Assembly (NCBI GenBank): GCA_018398765.1
Contig: JAHBMJ010005950.1
Location: 14,595-32,094, forward strand
Origin: Chromera velia
Taxonomy: Eukaryota; Sar; Chromeraceae
Direction of reading: 5' to 3'
Length of the DNA stretch: 17,500 bases
The stretch's first letter is position 1; the number at the start of each line of letters is the position of its first letter. This document shows, piece after piece, positions 1 through 8,619 of the stretch. The notes beneath the pieces are model-generated. The model had not been told where the DNA came from and searched no databases. It saw nothing but the letters and a program-made list of their open reading frames with translations. The position numbers were made by a program, and so were the translations under genes.

Positions 1-237
1 CCCCTTTCGCTCCTTTCATTCATTTTTTCCCCCTCTCTCCCTCTATCTGTCTCCATGCCTTTTTCCTGGCTGGCTGCCCCCTGAAATTGCATGCCTCCTC
101 TCCTCTCCTTTGCATGCCCCTGCGCCTTCTCTCCTGTCTCCTCTCTCCCCCCTGTGCCTTGATCGGCCCCGTCTCTCCTTCCCTCCCTCCTCCCGCAGGC
201 CTTTCTGGCCTCGCCCTTCCGTTCGCCTTCACTGCCT

Positions 238-327
238 GTCCATCTGCTTGTCTGTGTGGGTCTATCTGCTTGTCTTGTGGGTCTATCTGCTTGTCTGTGT
301 GGGTCGGTCTGTCTGTCTGTCTGTCCG
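238..327. repeat. 22-bp minisatellite followed by (GTCT)n
   Basis: Three adjacent copies of a 21-22 bp unit containing ATCTGCTTGTCT lie at 238-259, 260-280 and 281-302. They run into a pure (GTCT)n tract at about 304-326. The units look like an expanded, diverged form of the CTGT microsatellite found throughout the window. Confidence 0.8.
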
Positions 328-457
328 AAAGAAAGGAAGCGATTCGGAAAAAGTGAAGTGAAGAAAAGACGATATAGTCTGTCTGCCAGATTCAATCCTT
401 TCTCTCTTGATGCATTTTGTTTGTATTCTTTGACCCTTTTATCTCGGAAAAAATGAC

Positions 458-524
458 CTGCATGCATGCATGTAACTGGATACATGCATGCATATTCATT
501 GCGACCATGCATTCATGAATGCAG
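458..524. repeat. CATGCATG-type palindromic cluster
   Basis: Self-complementary CATGCATG words occur at about 459-472 and 483-492, followed by the palindrome-like CATTCATGAATG at 509-520, immediately before the splice acceptor. A second cluster of the same type is at 4160-4245. The function is unknown. Confidence 0.7.
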
Positions 525-1248
525 AGGCGACCTTATGGCGGAGTACCACTACCAGACGGCAACCCCCCTCCTTCGAGAGCTCGAAGCACGGGGGGGCCTG
601 GAGACGGAGGTTCAGGGGGGCGGGCGAATTCGGCACGACCCAGACTCGGGCACAATAGAGGTCTATGGATACTCATACCAGGTCTGTATGGACGTGCTCG
701 TCTTCAGAGCTGGATTCGGGCAGTCGTGAGCACATTCAATCAGTGAATGAATCTCTAATATTGAGGACCCTCTGTCTGTCTGTCTGTCTGTCTGTCTGGA
801 AAGAATGCGGAAGTGCAAAAACGTAAGCCTGCACTGGGCAAGGAAGGGCCGCAGGGTACACTCAAGGCCTGGAGCTCTGGTACCCTTCCACTGAGAGAGC
901 GCGCCAGAAGAGGAAAGAAAAAGACAAAAGAGAATGAAGAAAGAGCAAAAGGGAAAGAAGAGACGATATAGTCAGTCTGTCTGTTTATGGTTCTCTTCGA
1001 TAGCAGCAGCTACTTCTGTCTGCAAGATCAGTCAGTCGCTTTTCTGAATGCCTCTCCTTTCCTGTCCAAGGGTTAGTCGGTGGATGTCTCGTCTGACTGT
1101 CGTACATCCATCGTTTGTACATTGATCTGATGCGTTTGCTCCACCTTGTTTGCAGTATGGAAGAGCCGACCACGCGCAGACTGTGTCGGTACTGAAGAAG
1201 CACTTCCCTTCATCCTACAAGATCTCGTGGCACAACGAAGGCTACTGA
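525..1248 (+). CDS. PHPT1: 14-kDa phosphohistidine phosphatase (PHPT1/Janus-Ocnus family), 5'-partial
   Basis: Probable protein histidine phosphatase, a small cytosolic enzyme that removes phosphate from phosphohistidine. Two exons are seen: 525-681 (entered in phase 2) and 1156-1248, with a GT-AG intron 682-1155 in phase 0. The joined reading contains the family signatures in order: MAEYH (matching WAEYH, whose His is the catalytic base, His53 in human PHPT1; codon 547-549), GGGRI, VYGYS, and a second-exon start YGRADHA matching YGPAQHA. It ends in WHNEGY and TGA, like the family's WANDGY terminus. About 83 residues are present of the usual 125 or so. The missing N-terminal part, which carries the FKYVLIRV-type strand and the conserved Lys, is not found in 1-524 and should be in an exon further left. 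The ATG at 535 is internal to the conserved core and unlikely to be the start. The motif order is seen in the sequence; the function is inferred from the family. Confidence 0.9.
771..798. repeat. (TCTG)n microsatellite in PHPT1 intron
   Basis: Seven perfect tetranucleotide units lie inside the intron 682-1155. The same intron carries the phrase GACGATATAGTC followed by a short CTGT run at 963-982, and a near copy of that phrase precedes a CTGT run at 369-387 in the upstream non-coding sequence. Confidence 0.9.
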
Positions 1249-1306
1249 TTCACAGACAAAATGTTTTTACCAGCAGTATTCTGAAATTTAGCATTTTGTC
1301 AGATAT

Positions 1307-1394
1307 TAGACTGTCACACCAAAACTTGAATTACTAATACTAAGTGGAGCTAGACTGTCACACGAAAACTTGAATTACTGATACTAAGTGGAGC
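1307..1394. repeat. 44-bp tandem duplication
   Basis: Two head-to-tail copies, 1307-1350 and 1351-1394, begin TAGACTGTCACAC and end AAGTGGAGC. They differ at two positions. This is a recent local duplication in the 3' flank of the phosphatase gene. Confidence 0.9.
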
Positions 1395-1530
1395 TGGGAA
1401 GAGAGTATTGATTGATTGATTGTATTATCAACATCTTTGTCTTCATAAAAAAATATTAAAAACTTCATTTTTTTTTTTCTTTTCACTTCATGCCAGTGCA
1501 TAGTGGCATAACTATGTAATTTGTGTTAGT

Positions 1531-1595
1531 GTTAGTAGTGCCCTTGAGCATGCACTGCAGAGCACTGTTGCCATTGTATCTTGTAGAGGTCGCCG
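1531..1595. repeat. Degenerate dispersed repeat, copy A
   Basis: Shares the blocks TTAGTAGTGCCC, AGAGCACTGT, TATCTT and AGGTCG, in the same order and strand, with 11243-11305. Copy A has about 12 extra bases between the first two blocks. It is probably a remnant of an old mobile or repeated element; the family was not identified. Confidence 0.55.
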
Positions 1596-1987
1596 TTTTA
1601 TTTTATATTTTAAACAATTTAGCCCGTGTAGTGACTATATAATGTGAGCATACAATTCTAGTTATTATTTATAAATGTCTATAATTATTAGTTACTAGAT
1701 TAGTTAACTAGTTAGGTTAATTTAGTGAACGAATTTCATTATATATTAAATACTCTTGGTAATACCTAGGTGATACCTTGGTCAATACTACTAACTAAAA
1801 AAAATGAGTTAAATATTTAATTCATACTTCCAAATATTTTTTTACCAATCATTTCTTAAACGGTAATCAATGTGGCAGTTTTGAGAAAGATTTTTTTCAT
1901 TTTCTTTTATTTTTAACATGCACAATAAAGTTGCATGGGAGTCTCATACATTTTTTACCCGATTGTTAAATATGCTCAAGTGCAGTT

Positions 1988-3806
1988 CTAGGTACTTCGT
2001 TCTAGGTGTAGTAAGGTGTAGTTCTCATTTCTCTCTACCACCAACTCGGGCTCTTCTTCCCTTACTTCTCCCTTCTGCCCCGCACCGCATGAAAAAAACA
2101 GGCCGGGACCACAGTACTTGCACTGGTAGGACCTCAGTTTTGCGCGTGCCTCCTCAGATACCTGCAGGACAAACACACAACAAGATGAATCCCTGGTGGA
2201 TCAGAAGCTCATTCGAGTTGGGGGGATGGGATTGCCAACCTTCTTCTCCGGAAATCGTCCCTTCAAGACCATGTCGCGCAAAATTCCCACATCCTCCTCC
2301 TTCCACACTGTTCCATCCTCCTTGATCCTCTGAGCGTGTCGCACCATCTTCTCCTGAAAAACGCTTGTGAGGCTATCTGAATCCTGAATGGAAATGCTCT
2401 TGATCGATTCGAGAAACGATAGGGCCTCGTCTTTCCCGATGACGTCAACAAAGAAACGGCAACTCAGTGGCAACCACTCTCCTTCTTTCACTCCCTTTTG
2501 TTCCAAAACCTCCAGCAATTGAGTTTCTTCCAGCTTCACTCCTGCAACTCAAGAGATTTGAATGGAAAGCAGACGCAAAGAAGTCACACGCGACTGACCA
2601 GCCAGTTTTTCAAAGTATGGTACTTGCACACTCACTCACTCTCGTATGCAGACTGAAAGGTTGAGGCGAAACCCTCCATTCGACAAAGCACTGCCCGAAG
2701 GAGGTCCCTTCCCGCTCCGAGTTCGTGCATCGTATCTGCAATCACCCTCATGCAAAGTGCCCTTTGTTTTTGAAGGACGCATACAGGCAGGGAGAAGGAA
2801 AAGACGACTCCCAGCCTGCCTGCAAGAAGACAGACCTGCCATCCTCAAGAGAGATTGCTGATACTCCCGGATTGGAGTTCTTTCCCCTTCTGCATCTAGA
2901 AGTGCTTGCATCTGCGGGCAAAAGACGACGCACAAGAAAGGAATCTGAATCTTCTTCCTATCTGCAGACGATATCAAATTGCCACACCAAACTGATTAGA
3001 CTGGCGGCCTACCATTCTCTTTGCTGATTCGATCCTATCGCCTCCCTGGCTCTTTCTCCTTTCTATGTCTACTACCAGGGCGTTATAGGAATCCGGTGTC
3101 AGAGTTCTCTGGAGACCTGCAGCAAAAGGATCAGAGGGCATCTTGAAAGGAAGGCCACGAAGGGCTGGACATAATGTCATCTATTTGAAGTCGAGGCACC
3201 TCACGGTGACTTACTCTTGAGGTGCGGGAAAACGACGTGAACTGATACATCTGTCGAGAAAGTGCAAGTACAGGAGCCTTCGATGCCTGCAAGTACAGGA
3301 AAAGCGACGTCCCGGGTTGATCCTCGGCCAGAAATGAAAGACGGGGAGAGAATAAAGTGAGTCGCATTTCCAACAGCTGACCGAGTGTGTCTATAGAGAT
3401 TGCGGCGTGGTCTAGACCCTGAGAGTTGGAGGCATCGGCCTGGCAATCCTCAAAGGATTCGGGGGCTGGGAGGCAATGCTTTTCTTCGGCGACTCTCGAT
3501 TTGTGTGGCTGAAGAATAAAGGCTTCTTTCAGCTGGCTGTGGGATCTTCTTTCCTGTGCTCGACTTCGGCTTCGGCAGTGAACGGCACGGCCGGTGCACT
3601 CTTCTCAGTCTGCTGTAGCATCGTCGCAACAGGCGCAGTTTCCTCAGTGGAGGGGCTCTGCACGGTACGTTCCTCTGAAAGAACTCTCCCCAAAGTTCTC
3701 GGTCGAAGCAGATTCTGAAGCAAAACTGGAGTTTTCTCAGCTCCAGTTGCTCCAGCTTTTCATGCAGTAGAGTGCCTTCGCAAAAGATCGCCTCCAATTT
3801 CAGAAT
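1988..3806 (-). CDS. Unrecognised multi-exon protein with C-terminal cysteine cluster
   Basis: Model by splice sites and matching phases, in minus-strand order: exons 3806-3669, 3508-3215, 3141-3013, 2911-2836, 2735-2640, 2541-2240, 2161-1988. All introns are GT-AG with phases 0,0,0,1,1,0. They give 402 codons, with no start Met in the first exon, so an upstream exon is missing (perhaps within 3807-4063). The sequence is mostly helical and charged. Residues about 359-370 of this partial protein form C-x2-C-x7-C, which could be half of a zinc site. No family was recognised. Weak points: the first intron, because another frame across 3668-3509 also looks coding; the acceptor at 3142 (an acceptor at 3180/3181 would leave a 34-nt intron); and the 3' end, since a GTAAGG donor at 2065 could splice to an exon further left. 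The exons from 3508 to 2162 are the best supported. Confidence 0.6.
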
Positions 3807-4678
3807 CTGTCCAATTCGGGTTTCGAGAAGCAATTAAGCCAGTCTAGCATTCATTGCTGCTGCAAAGTCTAACGACGAAGCTGCTTAATTTGCCGGAGAG
3901 AAGGTGCACGCAGGATCGATCTGACAGACCAAACCGACCGATGCTTTGGCTCCATCACAAAACGACCGATTCTCTGCAGGCTGACGATCGATCGATCAAG
4001 CCGAACCGAGTTTGAAACATTGAAGGGCGAGAAGGCGAAACCCTCGTGGGCATGTTGCATCATGTATCAATATAACGATTCATTTCTTCTTATCGCCTCT
4101 CCGGGCGTGCATTGGTCCGGTATGCATAGCTAGGTAACGATTCATGTTGCAGACTGTTGCAATGTTGCATGCATGCACCGCTCGCATGCATGCACCGCTC
4201 GCGGGCTGGCATGCATGCAGGCAAGATGCATGCATATACTGGCATATATACTGGCCCGACACAGGACCATGCAGAGAGACACTAAAGAAAAATGCATGAG
4301 AAATTGTTTCGTAAGTGCCCCCCGCGCGCTTCGCTTTCCGGGGCCATGCAGTTCTTAGTAAGCAGTTCAATGTCAGTCTGTCAATGTCTGTCATGCACGT
4401 ACGTTAGTAATAATTCAGCGCTGAGCTGCCCTTCGAGGCGATAGTGACAGTTTTGAAGACAGAAAGCTGTATATTAATACAGACTTGCGTGAAGTCACAC
4501 GATCTCCAAGATTCTTCTTCGGATCTTCGGATATCGCATCGGCGCAACGCTTCTTTTTGCACCCCTTAATTCTGACCTCACCGTTGAATCCCAAAACGCT
4601 GGCAGCCTGCTCAAAGTGCTCAGTTTCTGTAGATCAATCTGCTTTGTTTCTGTACCAAGACATCGGTTTCCCTTCAAG
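3807..4678. promoter_or_regulatory. Head-to-head intergenic region, probable divergent promoter
   Basis: Separates the 5' end of the minus-strand unknown gene from the ATG of the PPPDE gene, so promoters for both should be here. A minus-strand open frame at 3869-4063 could include the missing first exon of the left gene (ATGs at 4063 and 4060), but no convincing donor was found. The stretch holds GATC repeats (about 3985-3998), a CATGCATG cluster (4160-4245) and a palindrome CTGTATATTAATACAG at 4467-4482. No promoter motif is established for this organism. Confidence 0.4.
4160..4245. repeat. CATGCATG cluster with 17-bp direct repeat
   Basis: Two exact head-to-tail copies of GCATGCATGCACCGCTC lie at 4167-4183 and 4184-4200. 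Further GCATGCATGC words follow at about 4209-4220 and 4227-4236. They lie in the divergent intergenic region and could be a binding-site array or simple-sequence expansion. Confidence 0.75.
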
Positions 4679-6152
4679 ATGGATACTGACGTCGATAATA
4701 TCTGGCGAGAGATTCATGCGGACTCCGACCAATTTGAGCGGGCGACAGGATTTTCCCGTTGTTTGGGGGGTGAATTTGAGGGGGTAGTACTGTCGCCTGA
4801 GTGTGTCCCTCCACAGTCACCTCTTTTACCCCCCACCTATGACCTCTGGCTGGGCCCCCATTCGATCCTTCTCCGTCCGCAATACAAGATGACCCGTCAC
4901 TACCGCCAGCACCGGATTCCGGTCGCGCTGTCTTGCGTTCAGATCCCATTCCAAAATATTCGCTTGATGCGCTTCAGTCAAGACCCCGAAGGCAGCATGG
5001 ACAAGGTAGGGTCCCTTTTAGCCATCGAGATGGTCAACGGACACGTTTTCTTACTGGCAACTTTGATCAACAACGGGCTTTGGGACTGGCGTCTAGTCCG
5101 CGCCTTCAGAGAGGTGTTGCACCAGCAGTCCCGGACCGGGGCCAGGCCCTTCCTTTCATGGAGGTGGTTGGAAGAGCTGCAGTGGCCCGACTTCCGAGAG
5201 AAAACAGAGTACACCGTCAGTCGTGACAGTAACCAGTCGTTCTCTGCACCTGCGGCTGAAGAGCTGCAGCGACTAGAAAGTCTGTACGACAGCCTTCTTC
5301 AGGGCCTTCGTGATCGTTTCCCCGGAGAACTGACGACCGAAGGCCTTCAACACCCTTCGTTTCCCTCCGACTGGAGGTCCCCTCGATCCAGCAGTCTTGC
5401 GCGTCCTGTCACCCCGCTATGGTTTTTGGTTTTGGAGGCCTGGGTGAAAAGGGCTGCATCTCCAGAGGAGTCCTTTCGGGTAGCGCAGTCACATGCAGAA
5501 AGTACGCGGCTGTTCTCCTACGTAGAGGGTCAGCGTATCAGAACAAACCGAAGGGGTGGTACCCTCACGGTCTTTGACGATACTCCTTTGATCCCCACGC
5601 GTCTGCCGTCAGTCATTTCAGAGAGTGAGGTCAGGTCAGAGACCGCAAGCCGTATGGGCGGCAAAGTTTCCTTGCCTCCCCCCTCAACTCCCGTCTGCCA
5701 GTCACCACCCCAAACACCCCGAAGGACAGAAAGGGGAGGAGATTCTGAAAGAGAGACGCTTCACCCCATCTCACTGACACGGGTGCCCGACACCTCGAAT
5801 CCCTCTTCTCCCCCGCGGCTCTCGGATTTGGACTCTTCAGACAAACCGAACAGGTGCGTGTTTGAATCCACGATCGCTCCGGCCAGGTACGGGCACTATG
5901 CACGTTTCCCCTTCTCTCTTTGCTTTTCTCACAGACAGACACAGAGATCGGCAGACAGGCAGACAGTCCGAGACAGACGGACAGACAGACAAGCAGACGT
6001 AAAAACTGAATCCCCTTCCCGCTTCCCTTCGTGTCCGCACTGTCCGGCCTTCAAGCTTTCCATTGCCCTCTCAGGTTACGAATGTGAAATATGTGCTGTC
6101 TTGTCCGGAGTTCATTCTCTGCTATTCACCCCCCCCCCTCTCTCTCTCTGTG

Positions 6153-6201
<49 letters not shown>

Positions 6202-8277
6202 GTGTGCGTTTGCAGGGAAGAGGACGAAAGATGGATCCTTGACGCCCTTGACGCCGCAGCGGACTGCACTGATCTCCTGAGGGAACTAGGTGAGGAAATA
6301 AAGGCAGAGAGACGGAATCCCTCGACAGAGAGCAACTTGGCACACGAAAAGGGGACTCTCCGTGAGTCCGATCTGGCCTCTACATTGGAAGAGGAGAAGG
6401 GCGAGAAAGAGGGAGGAGAAGGCGTCTTCAGGGAGCGCGATGCTACTGCGCGTGTTCTGTGTGGAGAAAAGCATGAGGAGGAGGCTCAAGGCGAGAAGGA
6501 GCTGATGACAAGAGAGGCCAAGACCTCCATGCAAATTCCCATAAATGCAGAGGGGACCCTGTCCCCTCCCCCTGCCCCTACTGCTCCCCCCGCCAGTATT
6601 TCCACCAGAGCTGTCGCTCTGATCTTTTGCTGGGGTTCTGCTGTCGCTGATTTCAGCGCGCGCTCATTCTCAGCCGCCCAAGACATGGCGAAAGACTTGT
6701 TCTTTTCCACAGACAACTCGGGACCGGCGGCAACGGTTACCCCACAGAAGCCCCCACCTGCACCCGCATCCACGCCACCAGCACCGCTAGCCCCCGCAGT
6801 CCCCCTTGAAATTTCCAACTCAAATTCGTCTGCAGATTCGGGGAATCAAAGGAGCAGCAGGAAATTCAACCCCGTACCCACCCCTGTGGCACCTCGTCAA
6901 CCGCCTCCCGACGACTCCCTGGATGGAGACCCCATCGGGGGACTCCCATCGGTGGGAGAGATGTCCCTTGAAGAAGTCGGCATGCAGCCCTCCGCCCTCA
7001 ACCCACAGTCTCCACCGATCGTTGCAGCAGCCGCAGACCATCGTGCAGAGGCGCGACGTACCTTGTCTCACTCTACCGGCATGACGGTGGTATCTTCTCT
7101 CCTGCCTCCAGGAGGGTGTGACAGTCTCTCTCCCTCTCCCTCCCGTTCTCCGACCATCTCTGTCTCCGTCGCGTCTTCTTCTCCGATTGTTGAATTTTCC
7201 CCTGCATCACCCCCGTCATCGGGAAGCTTCAAGACCGTCCCGCCGCTGCTGACGCTGCGAGAGAAGACGGCAGAGGGTGCAGAGGAAGAGGAGGACGGAT
7301 TAGACGCGGGCCCCCGACAGACTGTGCCGACCTCCAGAGAGATGCATCCCTCCACCTCCTCCGCGAACAGAGGGAAAGGGGGACCTCCACAGAGTGCCTG
7401 CGTTGGGATGCCCCGAAGAGCACGCGGGGACTCTCCCTTGGAGGCCGAAGAAGAAATGAGTGTCCCCACAGAAGAGCCTCACCGCATGATCCCCCCTACC
7501 TTTCTCGTCCCTAGCCAATTTGCACAGCAGCAGCACGGGGAGGGAGAGGAGAGACAGAGCCTCGCGAGAGCCGCCCAGCAGGTATTCAGCCAAGAAGATC
7601 TGCGGACGCGCATTTTCGACTTCGCGCTCAGTGTTCCCGCGCGCCCTGTCAGGTTGCGGGTTTATAACCTCAGCCGCGAGTGGAAGTGGGTGAATCGCCT
7701 GAAGGGGCTCCGACAGCATTTGTTGGAGGGGGGGGGTGCCTATCACGTGTCGGTTGAAGTCGATGGGGTAGAATGGCACTACGGGGCGGAAAAGGAGAAA
7801 GAGTTCGCTTCCTGCGGGATCACCGCGTGGAATCCCGATGAACTCGACTTCTACGGTGCCGTTGATCACGTGGTGGAGCTGGGGGAGACGCGTGTGCCTC
7901 GGTGGCGAATTGTGAAGATCCTCGACAGGATGTACGACAACGACGGCTTCCACACCCACGGCTATCTTCTCTACAGCCGCAACTGCGTGCACTTCGTTGA
8001 CACCTTCCTCTCCCATCTTGCTGAGGCAGACACTGGGGTGCACAGAATGCCCCCCCGTTACCTGAGGGCACACGAACTCGCGCGGGGAGTTCACAACTGG
8101 TTATCGGGGGGGAAGCTCGACCGCTTCCCCGAAGTCACCCCACGGGACCCCCTGGCCGTGCAGGCCGCCCTCCCGCGACACACCCTAGACAGGTGTAAGT
8201 TGTACGACCCCCGCCCCAAGGGGGCCGTTCTCAGATTGAGAGGGGAAGATTTCTTCTTTCCCGATCAACTGCCTTAG
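4679..8277 (+). CDS. PPPDE (DeSI-like) cysteine isopeptidase domain protein, 1078 aa
   Basis: Two exons, 4679-5853 and 6216-8277, join in phase 2 across a GT-AG intron (CAG|GTGCGT ... TTTGCAG|G) and give 1078 residues ending in TAG. The C-terminal domain (about residues 869-1000) fits the PPPDE superfamily of deubiquitinating/deSUMOylating isopeptidases. A strand VRLRVYNLS is followed by GAYHVSVEVDGVEWHYG, carrying the predicted catalytic His902 (codon 7744-7746), and then YLLYSRNCVHF with the predicted nucleophile Cys982 (7984-7986). Both dyad residues are present. Residues about 50-150 alternate strand-like segments with a final helix and might be a PH/GRAM-like fold, but this is a guess. 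Between them, about residues 330-860 are Ser/Pro/Glu-rich and probably disordered, with one odd hydrophobic patch (AVALIFCWGSAVADF). Known DeSI proteins are mostly under 300 aa, so the long N-terminal part is unusual. ATG 4679 is chosen because the open frame above it has no other ATG. Confidence 0.85.
5934..6206. repeat. Intronic (ACAG)n, (CT)n and (TG)n microsatellites
   Basis: The single intron of the PPPDE gene (5854-6215) contains a diverged ACAG tract at about 5934-5997, then (CT)n at about 6139-6170 and (TG)n at about 6171-6206 right up to the acceptor. The CT and TG tracts probably serve as the polypyrimidine region of the 3' splice site. Confidence 0.85.
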
Positions 8278-8619
8278 TCTGTTTCTGAGATGAAGCCCAT
8301 GAGGCCCCCCATTTTCCACCCCCCCCTTTGTCGTCCGTAGAGCAAGAAAGAAAAAAGAAAGGGAGAGAGGGAGGGCGAGCTCAAAGGAGAGGCAGACAGG
8401 CTGTCGGTATCTTCATGCATGGGCATGGCGTGTCCTTCCTCCCCCCCTTTCTCTGTCTGTCTGTTTGTCTGTCTAGCTGCCTGTCTTGAATAAAGGCGAT
8501 GACAGACAGGCAAATTGAAGGTAGGAGGATCGATGCAAAAACAGACAGGCAGGCAGGCCCTCTTCTTCCCTCAGTCCCTCCATGTTTGTGGGTAGGTCCG
8601 TTGACTTACGGACGGACCG
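8278..8619. other. Intergenic / 3' UTR of the PPPDE gene
   Basis: No coding sequence was recognised between the PPPDE stop codon and the next candidate ATG. It holds G/A-rich and C-rich runs, (CTGT)n at about 8453-8475, and the AATAAA hairpin described separately. A possible alternative is that some of this is an intron linking the two genes, but the in-frame TAG at 8275 and no matching donor argue against it. Confidence 0.5.
8479..8511 (+). promoter_or_regulatory. AATAAA in hairpin loop, candidate poly(A) signal
   Basis: AATAAA at 8489-8494 lies 212 nt after the PPPDE stop codon. It sits in the 17-nt loop of a perfect 8-bp inverted repeat, GCCTGTCT (8479-8486) and AGACAGGC (8504-8511). Whether this organism uses AATAAA is unknown. 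Confidence 0.35.

Larger units (their letters stand above)
1..524 (+). other. Non-coding, probable intron of the PHPT1-like gene
   Basis: No convincing coding sequence is seen here. The stretch is pyrimidine-rich and repeat-rich and ends in a CAG acceptor at 522-524, directly before the first recognisable phosphatase exon. Because that exon starts inside a codon (phase 2), this stretch should be the 3' part of an intron whose donor lies left of the window. The small open frames here arise from stop-poor CT-rich repeats. Confidence 0.6.
1249..1987. other. A+T-rich intergenic region
   Basis: Starts at the PHPT1 stop codon and runs to the stop codon of the convergent minus-strand gene, so it should hold both 3' UTRs. 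It is strongly A+T-rich with poly-T and poly-A runs (for example 1468-1480). No conserved coding frame was recognised. It contains a 44-bp tandem duplication and one copy of a degenerate dispersed repeat, listed separately. No clear AATAAA is placed for either gene. Confidence 0.6.

Noticed and set aside
238-302. Spaced repeats that might suggest a CRISPR array
   Set aside because: The units are directly adjacent without unique spacers, and the window is eukaryotic.
87-456. Several overlapping plus-strand open frames rich in Cys/Leu/Ser
   Set aside because: Produced by CT-rich repeats; no conserved motif, and the next exon is entered in mid-codon from an acceptor at 524.
3181-3214. A 34-nt intron in the minus-strand unknown gene
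   Set aside because: The same donor with the acceptor at 3142 gives a 73-nt intron with a better pyrimidine tract and the same phase; 34 nt is too short for most spliceosomes, though a few protists manage it.
6596-6656. Possible 61-nt intron (GTATTT...TTTCAG) in the PPPDE gene around the hydrophobic patch
   Set aside because: Its length is not a multiple of three, and removal leads to a premature stop, whereas the unspliced frame stays open to the PPPDE domain.
7300-8094. 264-aa minus-strand open frame opposite the PPPDE domain
   Set aside because: The plus strand here encodes the conserved PPPDE motifs; the antisense frame is an incidental shadow.
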